64,000 nucleotides of DNA from Spirosoma linguale DSM 74 (GTDB taxonomy: Bacteria > Bacteroidota > Bacteroidia > Cytophagales > Spirosomataceae). The stretch is taken from the NCBI GenBank assembly GCA_000024525.1, contig CP001769.1, positions 2,280,001 through 2,344,000 on the forward strand, in the 5' to 3' direction. A program made the position numbers and the translations under genes. Positions 36,293 through 45,236 of this stretch are shown piece after piece (the stretch's first letter is position 1; each line of letters begins with the position of its first letter). The notes beneath the pieces are model-generated. The model was not told where the DNA came from and made no database searches. It saw only the letters and a program-made list of their open reading frames with translations.

Positions 36293-37831
36293 ATGAAAAA
36301 GCTACGAGTTAATCTACTATTCTCTATAGTTTGCTTGGCACTAGGTACCGCTAGAACGGTTCTGGCGCAAAAACAAGACCTGGGCGTGTTTGACGGTCAT
36401 GGTGATATTGGTGCTGTTTTAAAACCCGGCTCGGCTGCCTACAACCCTAAGACCCATACGTATGAGCTCTCTGGCTCCGGGTATAATGTGTGGTTTGACC
36501 ATGATGAATTTCATTTTATGTGGAAACGCATGAAGGGAGACTTTATCCTTTATACCCGGGCAGCTCTGGTAGGAAAAGGCGTTGATCCGCATCGGAAGGT
36601 TGGCTGGATGGTGCGGTCAAGCCTGGATGGTAAATCGCCCCACATCAACGCAGTTGAACATGGCGACGGCCTTACATCACTCCAATTCAGACGTACCGCC
36701 GGGGCCAATACCGAAGAAATTCGGTCCAAAATAACGGGTGCCGATGTGATTCAACTGGAACGAAAAGGGAACACCTACACCATGCGGGTGGCTAAATTCG
36801 GTGAGCCTTTTGTAACAGAGCAGGTTACTGACCTGCCGCTTGGTGATGACGTATACGTCGGCTTATTTGTTGGCTCACACAACAAAGATGTGCTTGAACG
36901 GGGCGTTTTTCGTGATGTCCGCATCAGTGTGCCTGCCCATGATGGATTGGTGCCGTACCGCGACTATCTGGCCAGTAATCTGGAAATTCTCGACGTAGCA
37001 ACTGGTGATCGACAGGTGATCTATAATGTGCCCAAGTCGATTCAGGCCCCCAACTGGACACCCGACGGCAAAACGCTGCTGTATAACGGTGATGGGCTGA
37101 TGTACACCTTCAACCTGGCTAAGCGGAAGCCGACCGTGCTCAACACGGGTGATGTAAAGAACAATAATAACGACCATGTCCTCTCGTTCGATGGGAAAAT
37201 GCTTGGGCTTAGCAGTGGGGTAAAAGAACTGGGAGGGTCAATCATTTATACCGTTCCGGTTACTGGAGGAACGCCCAAACAGATAACGCCTAAAGGGCCT
37301 TCTTACCTGCATGGCTGGTCGCCGGACAAGAAAACATTGGTCTTTACCGGCTCCCGAAATAATGAATACGACATTTATAGTGTACCATCGGCCGGTGGAC
37401 CCGAAGTTCGGTTAACCGAAGCCAAAGGGCTTGATGATGGTCCCGAATACACACCCGATGGAAAATACATCTATTTTAATTCCAGCCGCACCGGTACCAT
37501 GCAGATTTACCGTATGAAAGCCGACGGCAGTGAGCAGGAAGCGATTACCAACGGTGAATTTCATGATTGGTTTCCTCACATCTCACCCGATGGTAAATGG
37601 ATTATTTTTCTGTCATTTCTTAAAGAGGAGGTTAAGCCAGATGACCATCCATTTTATAAACATGTGTATTTGCGAATGCTGCCGATTTCAGGAAGTGGGC
37701 AGCCGAAAGTAATTGCCTATATCTACGGCGGTCAGGGTACAATCAATACCCCTTCGTGGTCGCCGGACAGCAAGCGGGTGGCGTTCATTAGTAATACCGC
37801 CGAAAACAGTGTCAGCCCGATCGAAAAGTAA
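36293..37831 (+). CDS. Secreted two-domain protein: lectin-like domain plus TolB-type beta-propeller
   Basis: A 512-residue exported protein with a signal peptide ending V-L-A-Q (about residue 26). Residues 30-215 form a beta-sandwich of the DUF1349/concanavalin-like kind (Y-E-L-S-G-S-G-Y-N-V-W-F, D-P-H-R-K-V-G-W-M-V-R-S-S, H-G-D-G-L-T-S-L-Q). Residues about 230-505 carry TolB/PD40 repeats (A-P-N-W-T-P-D-G-K-T-L-L-Y, H-G-W-S-P-D-K-K-T-L, Y-T-P-D-G-K-Y-I-Y-F-N-S-S-R). The sandwich suggests carbohydrate binding; the propeller may bind or cleave a ligand, but no catalytic residues are evident. The next gene encodes a free-standing copy of the first domain. It lies divergent from the SusCD genes. 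Confidence 0.82.
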   Translation: MKKLRVNLLFSIVCLALGTARTVLAQKQDLGVFDGHGDIGAVLKPGSAAYNPKTHTYELSGSGYNVWFDHDEFHFMWKRMKGDFILYTRAALVGKGVDPHRKVGWMVRSSLDGKSPHINAVEHGDGLTSLQFRRTAGANTEEIRSKITGADVIQLERKGNTYTMRVAKFGEPFVTEQVTDLPLGDDVYVGLFVGSHNKDVLERGVFRDVRISVPAHDGLVPYRDYLASNLEILDVATGDRQVIYNVPKSIQAPNWTPDGKTLLYNGDGLMYTFNLAKRKPTVLNTGDVKNNNNDHVLSFDGKMLGLSSGVKELGGSIIYTVPVTGGTPKQITPKGPSYLHGWSPDKKTLVFTGSRNNEYDIYSVPSAGGPEVRLTEAKGLDDGPEYTPDGKYIYFNSSRTGTMQIYRMKADGSEQEAITNGEFHDWFPHISPDGKWIIFLSFLKEEVKPDDHPFYKHVYLRMLPISGSGQPKVIAYIYGGQGTINTPSWSPDSKRVAFISNTAENSVSPIEK

Positions 37832-37859
37832 AGGACGTTTGGCAATCTACGAATAGCTT

Positions 37860-38507
37860 ATGCGAATACACAAACTATCGCTGCTAATTCTGATGGGTCT
37901 GGCGGTTTTGAGTTTCATGCCAGCCAAAACAATTGGCGTATTTAAGGAAAGTGTGGATGTTGGTAAACCAAAACTGACCGGATCTGCGCAGTACGATAAA
38001 AAGACAAAGGAATACCGGCTAAAAGGTTCTGGTTATAACATCTGGTTCGAACGGGATGAGTTTCAGTACCTGTTCAAAAAAATCAGTGGTGATTTCACGG
38101 TAACCGCTGATTTCGAGTTTGTGGGAACTGGTACGGACCCGCACCGCAAAGTAGGCTGGATGATTCGGGAGTCGCTCGACGATAATGCCTCGCACATCAG
38201 CGCTGTCGCGCATGGTGATGGATTAACAGTATTGCAGTGGCGGGTGAAAAAAGGAATGGCCATGCGCGATCCCGAAGATGAAATCTTCAGCCAGGAGAAG
38301 CAGACATATACCATTCAGGTCGAACGGAAAGGCAATGAATATACCATGCGCGTGGCGCCGAAAGGAGGTACCCTACAAACGGTCGGGTCACATACTATGG
38401 AGAACCTGACCGGGCCTCTCCTTGTCGGTTTGTACATCTGTTCCCATAACCCCGAAAAAGTAGAAGAAGCCATCGTTCGAAACGTACAGATCGTACAAGG
38501 TAAGTAG
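37860..38507 (+). CDS. Secreted single-domain lectin-like (DUF1349-type) protein
   Basis: A 215-residue exported protein with a signal peptide of about 23 residues. The mature part aligns with residues 30-215 of the protein encoded just upstream: Y-R-L-K-G-S-G-Y-N-I-W-F-E-R-D-E-F, D-P-H-R-K-V-G-W-M-I-R-E-S, A-H-G-D-G-L-T-V-L-Q and G-N-E-Y-T-M-R-V-A. It is a tandem paralogue lacking the propeller. The genes are 28 bp apart, so they are probably co-transcribed. Binding of a polysaccharide is likely from the fold; catalysis is not indicated. Confidence 0.82.
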   Translation: MRIHKLSLLILMGLAVLSFMPAKTIGVFKESVDVGKPKLTGSAQYDKKTKEYRLKGSGYNIWFERDEFQYLFKKISGDFTVTADFEFVGTGTDPHRKVGWMIRESLDDNASHISAVAHGDGLTVLQWRVKKGMAMRDPEDEIFSQEKQTYTIQVERKGNEYTMRVAPKGGTLQTVGSHTMENLTGPLLVGLYICSHNPEKVEEAIVRNVQIVQGK

Positions 38508-38544
38508 GCTGTAGGGCTAGCTACCGAAACCGGCTTCGTTTCCG

Positions 38545-38552
38545 TACTTTTG
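38545..38552 (+). promoter_or_regulatory. -7 promoter box of aminotransferase gene
   Basis: TACTTTTG is a full match to TAnnTTTG. The expected transcription start, about 7 bp on, falls at the first in-frame ATG (38557), so translation more likely starts at the second ATG (38587). Confidence 0.55.
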
Positions 38553-38586
38553 CGGAATGGAATTACTCCACCTGGAAATACCTGGA

Positions 38587-39798
38587 ATGGAAATACTTAA
38601 AAGTGATCGGTTAACACACCTCAAATACGACATTCGGGGCCCGATTTATGAAAAATCCCTCGAACTTGAGAGTCAGGGTTACAAAATTATCAGCCTTAAT
38701 ATTGGCAATCCGGCCACGTTCGGTTTCGACGCGCCCGACGAAATTGTCCATGACATTATTCTCAATATCCGTAATGCGCAGGGCTATTCCGACTCAAGGG
38801 GGCTTTTTGCGGCACGTAAAGCCGTTATGCACCATACGCAGAATATTGGCTTGCCCGGTATTGCCATCAACGACATCTATATTGGCAATGGTGTAAGCGA
38901 ACTGATTATGCTGTCGATGCAGGCGCTTCTCAATGAGGGAGACGAAGTGCTGGTGCCCTCACCCGACTACCCACTCTGGACAGCTTCGGTAGCTTTCTGT
39001 GGCGGTAAACCGGTTCATTACATTTGCGACGAAGCGGCCGACTGGAATCCAGACCTGGCTGATCTGGAGCGAAAAATTACTCCCCGTACACGCGCCATCG
39101 TTGTCATAAACCCGAACAACCCGACGGGGGCCGTGTACGAAAAATCGGTACTGGAAGGTATTGCCAGAATTGCCGAGAAACATAAACTCATCGTCTTTTC
39201 GGATGAGATTTATGACCGTATTCTGTATGATGAAGCCATTCATTACCCGATTTCCAAAATGATACACGAAACGCTCTGTATCACGATGGGGGGCTTATCA
39301 AAAAACTACCGGGCGGCCGGTTTCCGGGGTGGCTGGATGATCCTAAGCGGGGCACGGCACCGGGCTAAATCGTACATTGAGGGGTTAACATTACTGGCCA
39401 GTATGCGCCTTTGTGCCAATGTACCCACGCAGTTTGCCATTCAAACGGCCTTGGGCGGGTACCAGAGTATCAATGATCTGGTAATGCCAACCGGGCGTCT
39501 GCATAAGCAAATGATGATGGCTTATGACCGTATGACCGCTATTCCGGGTATCAGCTGCGTAAAGCCCAAAGGAGCTTTGTACATTTTTCCAAAGATTGAT
39601 TTAACCCAGTTTGACCTGATCGACGATAACGACTTCGTGCTGAACCTGCTCATTGAACAGAAAGTGCTGGTTGTGGCGGGAAATGGCTTTAACTACAGTC
39701 AAAACGACCATTTTCGTATCGTTTGCTTGCCAACTCTCGATGAGTTGACCGTAGCTATGGATCGTATTGAGCACTTCCTTGAAAGTCGCCGGAAATAA
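38587..39798 (+). CDS. PLP-dependent aminotransferase, alanine aminotransferase (AlaA/AlaT) type
   Basis: A 403-residue class I/II aminotransferase. Motifs: I-R-G-P-I-Y at about 15-20, L-N-I-G-N-P-A-T-F-G, P-S-P-D-Y-P-L-W, I-N-P-N-N-P-T-G-A, the cofactor-binding Y-D and F-S-D-E-I-Y-D-R-I-L-Y, and the Schiff-base Lys in G-L-S-K-N-Y-R-A-A-G-F-R-G-G-W. This matches the glutamate-pyruvate aminotransferase group. The enzyme transfers amino groups between alanine and 2-oxoglutarate in the cytosol. The ATG at 38587 is favoured by the promoter position and the family N-terminus. A very strong terminator follows. Confidence 0.92.
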   Translation: MEILKSDRLTHLKYDIRGPIYEKSLELESQGYKIISLNIGNPATFGFDAPDEIVHDIILNIRNAQGYSDSRGLFAARKAVMHHTQNIGLPGIAINDIYIGNGVSELIMLSMQALLNEGDEVLVPSPDYPLWTASVAFCGGKPVHYICDEAADWNPDLADLERKITPRTRAIVVINPNNPTGAVYEKSVLEGIARIAEKHKLIVFSDEIYDRILYDEAIHYPISKMIHETLCITMGGLSKNYRAAGFRGGWMILSGARHRAKSYIEGLTLLASMRLCANVPTQFAIQTALGGYQSINDLVMPTGRLHKQMMMAYDRMTAIPGISCVKPKGALYIFPKIDLTQFDLIDDNDFVLNLLIEQKVLVVAGNGFNYSQNDHFRIVCLPTLDELTVAMDRIEHFLESRRK

Positions 39799-39809
39799 CA
39801 GAATGACTA

Positions 39810-39860
39810 TATCCAGGAAGCAAAATGACCCGTTCTTCGGGTCATTTTGCTTCCTGGATA
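39810..39860. terminator. 23 bp hairpin terminator after aminotransferase gene
   Basis: A perfect 23 bp stem (39810-39832, 39838-39860) with a 5-base loop, 12 bp after the stop. The stem includes an AAAA/TTTT part; no long T-tract follows. Confidence 0.85.
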
Positions 39861-40083
39861 ATTAAGTCAGATACTTTGATCAAGTCGAATTCACTTGGTA
39901 AATGCGTTGAATAGGATTAAATAAACTGGTGAAACGTTTTTGCTTACTCCATAGTTAATACAATCCTTCTCTATACTGGTTTTGTTGACTGGCTGACAAC
40001 TAAGCTTCCGTATCTGTCAGAGAAGATATCCGTTAAATCATAAGTGAGTACATTTCGCGCCCACTGTTTTTATTAAATTATAC

Positions 40084-40884
40084 ATGGAAGAAACTAAAGA
40101 AAATGTTCACCGCTCTGAAACGCAGAGTACTGAACGCATTACCCAGGATTTACCAAAGCGCGACGAGTTACTCCTGACACCCGATGAACAGCGTATCAAA
40201 GATGCCTTTCAGGACCACGACTGGAATGAAATAAAAACCGCCGATTCATGGGTCATCTTTAAAGTGATGGCTGAGTTTGTAGAGGGCTTCGATAAGCTGG
40301 CCAAGATTGGCCCCTGCGTGTCTATCTTCGGCTCTGCTCGTACTAAACCCGATAGTCCCTACTATAAAATGACCGAAGAAATTGCCGCTAAACTGGTGCG
40401 GCATGGTTACGGTGTCATTACGGGTGGCGGACCCGGTATTATGGAGGCTGGTAATAAAGGGGCCTTCGAGCAGGGTGGGAAGTCCGTTGGCCTGAACATC
40501 AAACTGCCGTTTGAACAGCACAGCAACATCTACATTGACCCCGACAAGAGCATCAACTTCGATTTCTTTTTCGTACGTAAAGTGATGTTTGTTAAATACG
40601 CACAGGGATTTGTCGTGATGCCCGGTGGTATGGGAACACTCGATGAGTTGTTTGAAGCGTTAACCCTCATCCAGACCCGAAAAATTGCGCGCTTCCCGAT
40701 TGTGCTGGTTGGTAGAACCTATTGGCAGGGGCTGATTGACTGGATTACGGATGTGATGCTTGGCGAGCAACAAAACATCAATCCGGAAGACATGAAGCTC
40801 ATCAGCATTGTTGACACACCCACCGAGGCTGTCAAAGTGATTGACGAGTTCTACAACAAATATCTACTGAAGCCTAACTTCTGA
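40084..40884 (+). CDS. TIGR00730/LOG-family Rossmann-fold protein
   Basis: A 266-residue cytosolic protein of the LOG (lysine decarboxylase-like) family. It contains the diagnostic G-G-G-P-G-I-M-E-A-G-N-K-G-A and P-G-G-M-G-T-L-D-E-L-F-E, motifs of cytokinin-riboside 5'-monophosphate phosphoribohydrolases that cut a base from a nucleotide. An extra N-terminal stretch of about 75 residues, charged and probably helical, precedes the Rossmann core; this longer form is common among bacterial members. The in vivo substrate is unknown. Confidence 0.9.
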   Translation: MEETKENVHRSETQSTERITQDLPKRDELLLTPDEQRIKDAFQDHDWNEIKTADSWVIFKVMAEFVEGFDKLAKIGPCVSIFGSARTKPDSPYYKMTEEIAAKLVRHGYGVITGGGPGIMEAGNKGAFEQGGKSVGLNIKLPFEQHSNIYIDPDKSINFDFFFVRKVMFVKYAQGFVVMPGGMGTLDELFEALTLIQTRKIARFPIVLVGRTYWQGLIDWITDVMLGEQQNINPEDMKLISIVDTPTEAVKVIDEFYNKYLLKPNF

Positions 40885-40887
40885 GTA

Positions 40888-40955
40888 GTAGCGGGTTTCT
40901 GGCCGGGAAGTGCAAAGTTTCAAAATCATTCATGCCCCGGCCAGAGACCCGCTAC
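40888..40955. terminator. Terminator hairpin between convergent LOG and dnaB genes
   Basis: Arms 40888-40907 and 40936-40955 pair at 19 of 20 positions, the other being a wobble, with a 28-base loop. The right arm ends two bases before the last base of dnaB. Confidence 0.75.
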
Positions 40956-40957
40956 CC

Positions 40958-42547
40958 TTAAAATGGTGTTTCCTGACTGGGGTCGGCGTTACCAAAGTTC
41001 GACATGGTGTTTGCCTTGCTTTTGAAGACGCTGCCCGCTGAAGGTTGCGGACTGTCGAAGCTACTTAACCCATTCACTTCGGGCGCAAAGCCCTGGGCCT
41101 GTACCGGCTCGAAGTATGAATCGAGGTCGCAGAATTTCGTGAACTTATTGATAAACCGGAGTTGGATCGTATCGAGCGAACCACTCCGGTTTTTGGCTAT
41201 AATAACCTCGCCAATACCGGCAGTTGAGTTGCCGTTTTCATCGGCCGTAATGTTGTAGTATTCAGGGCGATACAAAAAGCAAACCATGTCGGCATCCTGC
41301 TCAATAGATCCCGATTCACGAAGGTCAGAAAGTTGTGGTTTTTTGTCGCCACCGCGTGTTTCTACGGCCCGGCTCAACTGCGAAAGAGCAATGACCGGTA
41401 CGTTCAATTCTTTCGCCAGGTTTTTGAGTGCCCGCGAGATCGACGCAATTTCCTGTTCGCGGTTGCCACCCCGTCCGGCGGAAGTGTCTCCCGACATGAG
41501 CTGAAGGTAGTCGATAACCACCATCTGAATATCGTGCTGGGCTTTCAGACGTCGGCATTTAGCCCGCAGTTCCAGAATGGATAGGGCAGGGGTATCGTCA
41601 ATGAAAATAGGAGCTTCAGTCAGCCGCTGGATTTTGTGGTGCAGCTGTGTCCACTCATGCGGGGCCAGCGTACCTTTTCGGATTTTCTCCGCGTCAATTT
41701 CCGCTTCGGCCGAGATTAGACGGTTTACCAACTGAACGGCCGACATCTCTAATGAGAAGATGGCCACTGGTTTTCCGTGGTCGACGGCGGCATTGCGGAG
41801 CGCACTCACCACAAATGCCGTTTTTCCCATGGCTGGCCTGGCCGCCAGAATGATCAATTCAGTCGGTTGCCAGCCCGATGTCACCCGGTCCAGATTCGTA
41901 AATCCGGAGGGTACACCGGTTAAGCCTTCCTGATTTTTCTTCGTTTCAAGTTCATTAAGCGCCATCCGGACGATGGTGCTCATATCCGCGTAGTTCTTCT
42001 TGATGTTCGATTCCGAAATCTTGAAGAGCGACTGTTCCGTTCGGTCGAGGAGTTCAAATACGTCGGTGGTATCCTCGTAAGCGTCGCGCAGAATTGTTGA
42101 CGACATGGCAATAAGTGCCCGTTTCAGCGCCTGCTCCGAGACGATCCGCGCGTGATATTCAATGTTAGCGGCCGAGTTGACTCGAAACGTAAGTTCTGAG
42201 ACGAAGCCACCTCCACCTACCAGCTCGATCTCCCCCGTTTTTCGTAACTGCTGTGTAACGGTTAAGAGGTCAATGGGATCGGAGTTGCCGAACAGCGTCA
42301 GGATAGCCTGATAAATTCGTTGATGGGCTTCCTTGTAAAACGTTTCGGGTTTTAAAATATCGACGACAGACGAAAGGGCGTCTTTTTCGATCATCAGCGC
42401 ACCCAGTACGGCCTCCTCAAGGTCGAGAGCCTGGGGAGGCAGCTTGCCAAGGCCTGTATCGAGCCAATGGTTTCCGGCTTGCTGACGACCTCCGGCGAAA
42501 GCCGAGGGTTTACGAAGGTGTTGATTGGGGCGGGCGTTATTCTCCAT
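40958..42547 (-). CDS. dnaB: Replicative DNA helicase DnaB
   Basis: A 529-residue replicative helicase. The N-terminal DnaB domain (about 40-140, P-P-Q-A-L-D-L-E-E-A-V-L-G-A) is followed by the RecA-like core with the Walker A A-R-P-A-M-G-K-T (Lys242), the Walker B V-V-I-D-Y-L-Q-L-M and the C-terminal S-D-L-R-E-S-G-S-I-E-Q-D-A-D segment. It unwinds DNA at the replication fork as a hexamer. Extra residues at both ends, rich in Asn, Gln and Ser, are typical of the phylum. No intein is present. Monocistronic. Confidence 0.97.
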   Translation of the reverse strand: MENNARPNQHLRKPSAFAGGRQQAGNHWLDTGLGKLPPQALDLEEAVLGALMIEKDALSSVVDILKPETFYKEAHQRIYQAILTLFGNSDPIDLLTVTQQLRKTGEIELVGGGGFVSELTFRVNSAANIEYHARIVSEQALKRALIAMSSTILRDAYEDTTDVFELLDRTEQSLFKISESNIKKNYADMSTIVRMALNELETKKNQEGLTGVPSGFTNLDRVTSGWQPTELIILAARPAMGKTAFVVSALRNAAVDHGKPVAIFSLEMSAVQLVNRLISAEAEIDAEKIRKGTLAPHEWTQLHHKIQRLTEAPIFIDDTPALSILELRAKCRRLKAQHDIQMVVIDYLQLMSGDTSAGRGGNREQEIASISRALKNLAKELNVPVIALSQLSRAVETRGGDKKPQLSDLRESGSIEQDADMVCFLYRPEYYNITADENGNSTAGIGEVIIAKNRSGSLDTIQLRFINKFTKFCDLDSYFEPVQAQGFAPEVNGLSSFDSPQPSAGSVFKSKANTMSNFGNADPSQETPF

Positions 42548-42905
42548 CTGTTAATGCAAGTTTACGCAATCTTCTCCCCACAAGGCAAGCCCGGTATGGT
42601 CAACGTATACCCTTACTATGTACCAAAACGTTCGTAACATTCTGGTAATGTTGATGCTACCGGGTGAAAAAAAAACTAAAGAATTTGAGCAACGAATGTG
42701 AGGCTGGCTTGCGTACATGATACTGATAACGGGCAGAGGTCTGTACATCAGCAAGATAAGTATTATTTGACATAAAAAACCTGATTTGTGCAAAAAAACC
42801 AACGAATAAGAAACAGGCTCAGGTGAATAATTTTTCAAAAAATCGTGTTGTAGAAGGGAAGAAATCGCTTACTTTTCGGAATCACACTTTAACGTTATTC
42901 ATCGT
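42548..42905. other. Divergent region between dnaB and phoH
   Basis: 358 bp with no supported gene. A -7-like box for phoH lies at 42870; I see no repeat or RNA structure of note. Short open frames here lack family features and a start signal. Confidence 0.5.
42870..42877 (+). promoter_or_regulatory. Possible -7 box of phoH
   Basis: TACTTTTC differs from TAnnTTTG at the last base and lies 29 bp before the TTG start at 42906, supporting that start. Confidence 0.35.
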
Positions 42906-43871
42906 TTGGTCGAAAAAGTCATTACCCTCGACAATGTATCGCTCATCGACTTTCTGGGCGTAGAGAACCACAACATCAAAGAAGTGGCTGCTGCGTTTCC
43001 CATGAGCAAAATTATCTCGCGTGGCAACGAGATCCGGATCAAAGGAACAACTCCGGAAATAAGCCGTATCAGCGACATTCTGGACTCGCTGATGGAACAC
43101 TATCAGAAATACGGTAAGATTACGCACGAAAATATCCAGAGTTACATTAGTCATAGCGGGCAGCCGACAAACGGCTCGGGCAGCATTCCGCCCGTTCCAC
43201 CCGATGATGATGAAGTACTGGTTTATGGAACGCGGGGCGTTGTGGTCCGGGCGAAAACGGATAACCAAAAGCGCCTGGTCGAAGCCGCCGAAAAACACGA
43301 TCTGGTGTTTGCCGTAGGGCCGGCCGGTACCGGAAAAACCTACACCGCTGTGGCTATTGCCGTACGGGCACTAAAGAATAAGGAAGTTAAAAAGATCATT
43401 ATCACGCGTCCAGCCGTTGAAGCAGGCGAAAACCTTGGATTCCTGCCGGGCGATCTGAAAGAAAAAATCGACCCGTACCTGCGCCCAATCTACGATGCGC
43501 TCGATGATATGATTCCGGCCGAAAAACTGAAATTCTACACCGAGAACCGAATCATTGAAATTGCTCCGCTGGCGTATATGCGCGGTCGGACGTTGAATAA
43601 TGCTTTCATCCTGCTCGACGAAGCGCAGAACACGACGTCTATGCAGATGAAAATGTTTCTAACGCGTATGGGGCCGACCTCCAAAGCCATTATTACCGGT
43701 GACCGCTCTCAGATTGACTTGCCCAATAAGCAAAAATCGGGTTTGGTTGAGTCTGTCGACATATTGAAAAACATCAAGGGTATTGCGTTTGTTGAGCTTG
43801 ATGGTCGGGACGTAGTTCGTCACCGGCTCGTTCGCGAAATTATTACAGCGTATGATAAAGCAGGTCAGTAA
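42906..43871 (+). CDS. phoH: PhoH-like ATPase
   Basis: A 321-residue ATPase. An N-terminal KH-like part of about 110 residues (F-P-M-S-K-I-I-S-R-G-N-E-I-R-I-K-G) precedes the PhoH core: Walker A G-P-A-G-T-G-K-T at 138-145, I-I-T-R-P-A-V-E-A-G-E, Walker B F-I-L-L-D-E-A-Q-N-T and a terminal T-G-D-x-S-Q-I-D-L-P. The start is TTG, because no in-frame ATG exists between the promoter box and the conserved V-E-K-V-I-T-L-D. The family is linked to RNA metabolism; the exact role is unsettled. The next gene starts inside the last 20 bases. Confidence 0.93.
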   Translation: MVEKVITLDNVSLIDFLGVENHNIKEVAAAFPMSKIISRGNEIRIKGTTPEISRISDILDSLMEHYQKYGKITHENIQSYISHSGQPTNGSGSIPPVPPDDDEVLVYGTRGVVVRAKTDNQKRLVEAAEKHDLVFAVGPAGTGKTYTAVAIAVRALKNKEVKKIIITRPAVEAGENLGFLPGDLKEKIDPYLRPIYDALDDMIPAEKLKFYTENRIIEIAPLAYMRGRTLNNAFILLDEAQNTTSMQMKMFLTRMGPTSKAIITGDRSQIDLPNKQKSGLVESVDILKNIKGIAFVELDGRDVVRHRLVREIITAYDKAGQ

Positions 43872-45219
43872 CAACCTGATTAAGTATACACGAACCGGCT
43901 GGCATTGGCTGGCCGGTTCTTTTTTGTGTTTACTCAGCTCTTTTGCCTGGTCGCAGCCTACCGACGAAACCTTGCTTAACCGGTGCGGAGTCGTTGAACA
44001 CGAACGAATTCTACAGCAGCGAAACCCTAACCGATTGCGGCAACTTACTGAGTTGAATCAGCTGATTCAGAAGGCGCAAACGGATGGCAGGGCGCTTCGG
44101 CAGGCCGTAGATGAAACGGTGTACCGGATTCCTGTAGTCGTTCACGTGGTGCATAATAATGCATCGCAGACCGTTGGCGGGGCTAATAACGGCAATATCT
44201 CTGAAGAGCAGATACTATCACAAATTCAGGTACTGAACGAAGACTATCGTCGGCAAGAGGGTACAAATGGGTTCAATACCAGCGACATTGGCGCCGACGC
44301 ACGCATTGAGTTCTACCTGGCCACCACCGATCCGAGTGGTAACCCATCTAATGGAATCACCAGGCATTATTATGCCCAAAAGTCGTCATTTGATGTATTT
44401 AATGACGACATATTGCTATCTCAGATTGCCTACTGGCCCAGTAACCGATATCTAAATATTTGGGTCACCAAAGTCGACAACTACATTGGTTATACTCAGT
44501 TCCCCTCCGCAGCTGACACACTTAAAGGACTCCCCGCCAGTTCCAATGAGTTTACGGACGGCACGATCATTGACTACCGCTATTTTGGGAAGCGAACAGG
44601 AACCGTTAGTAGTTCTTCCCTGTATGCGCTGGGACGTACCGCAACGCACGAAATAGGGCACTGGCTGGGACTAATTCATACCTGGGGAGATGGCAACGGC
44701 TGTGCTGAAGATTATGTAGCTGATACCCCGCCTACAGAAGATAGATCCAATGTTTCTGTACTGACAAACTGCCGACAAACCTACTCCAGTTGCGTAAATG
44801 GCGTACAAACGCGTGACCTGATTGAAAACTACATGAATTATTGGCCCGATGCCTGTATGAATATGTTTACAGCGGGGCAGGTAGCACGCATGCGGCTGGT
44901 CATGACGTTGAGTCCCCGCAGGGCACAACTGCTTAAGTCGGTACTTTCGCCATTAACCGAAACCGAGGCCCTTACGGTAAGCATTTGGCCAAACCCAATC
45001 ACTACAGCAGAATCTTCCATTGATGTACAGCTAAAAGGGTCTCAGACTTTCAACCTTGATTTGTTTGATGCTACCGGTCGGCAGTTGAGAAGCTATACAT
45101 ACACCAATTCGCCCAGTACGCGGGTTAGTGTACCCGTAACGGGATTGGCAACTGGTGTGTATATTGTGCGCGTGAAAACCGGTAGTGAAATGGTTAGCAA
45201 GCGCCTGCTGGTTCAGTAA
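43852..45219 (+). CDS. Secreted M43 (pappalysin-type) metalloprotease with T9SS sorting tail
   Basis: A 455-residue exported zinc protease. A signal peptide follows a short basic N-terminus (cleavage near F-A-W-S-Q, about residue 35). The catalytic motif H266-E-I-G-H270-W-L-G-L-I-H276 binds zinc, with E267 as general base, and W-G-D-G-N-G-C-A-E-D and D-T-P follow as in cytophagalysin relatives; a Met-turn candidate is N-Y-M-N-Y. The last 80 residues (W-P-N-P, then G-V-Y-I-V-R-V-K-T-G-S-E-M-V-S-K-R-L-L-V) are a type A sorting domain for type IX secretion. It overlaps phoH by 20 bp, so translational coupling is possible though the functions differ. Confidence 0.92.
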   Translation: MIKQVSNNLIKYTRTGWHWLAGSFLCLLSSFAWSQPTDETLLNRCGVVEHERILQQRNPNRLRQLTELNQLIQKAQTDGRALRQAVDETVYRIPVVVHVVHNNASQTVGGANNGNISEEQILSQIQVLNEDYRRQEGTNGFNTSDIGADARIEFYLATTDPSGNPSNGITRHYYAQKSSFDVFNDDILLSQIAYWPSNRYLNIWVTKVDNYIGYTQFPSAADTLKGLPASSNEFTDGTIIDYRYFGKRTGTVSSSSLYALGRTATHEIGHWLGLIHTWGDGNGCAEDYVADTPPTEDRSNVSVLTNCRQTYSSCVNGVQTRDLIENYMNYWPDACMNMFTAGQVARMRLVMTLSPRRAQLLKSVLSPLTETEALTVSIWPNPITTAESSIDVQLKGSQTFNLDLFDATGRQLRSYTYTNSPSTRVSVPVTGLATGVYIVRVKTGSEMVSKRLLVQ

Positions 45220-45236
45220 TAACAAAATTCCACCTT

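Noticed and set aside
42551..42838. Open frame of 95 codons between dnaB and phoH on the minus strand
   Set aside because: No family similarity or promoter, and the composition fits the AT-rich intergenic DNA.
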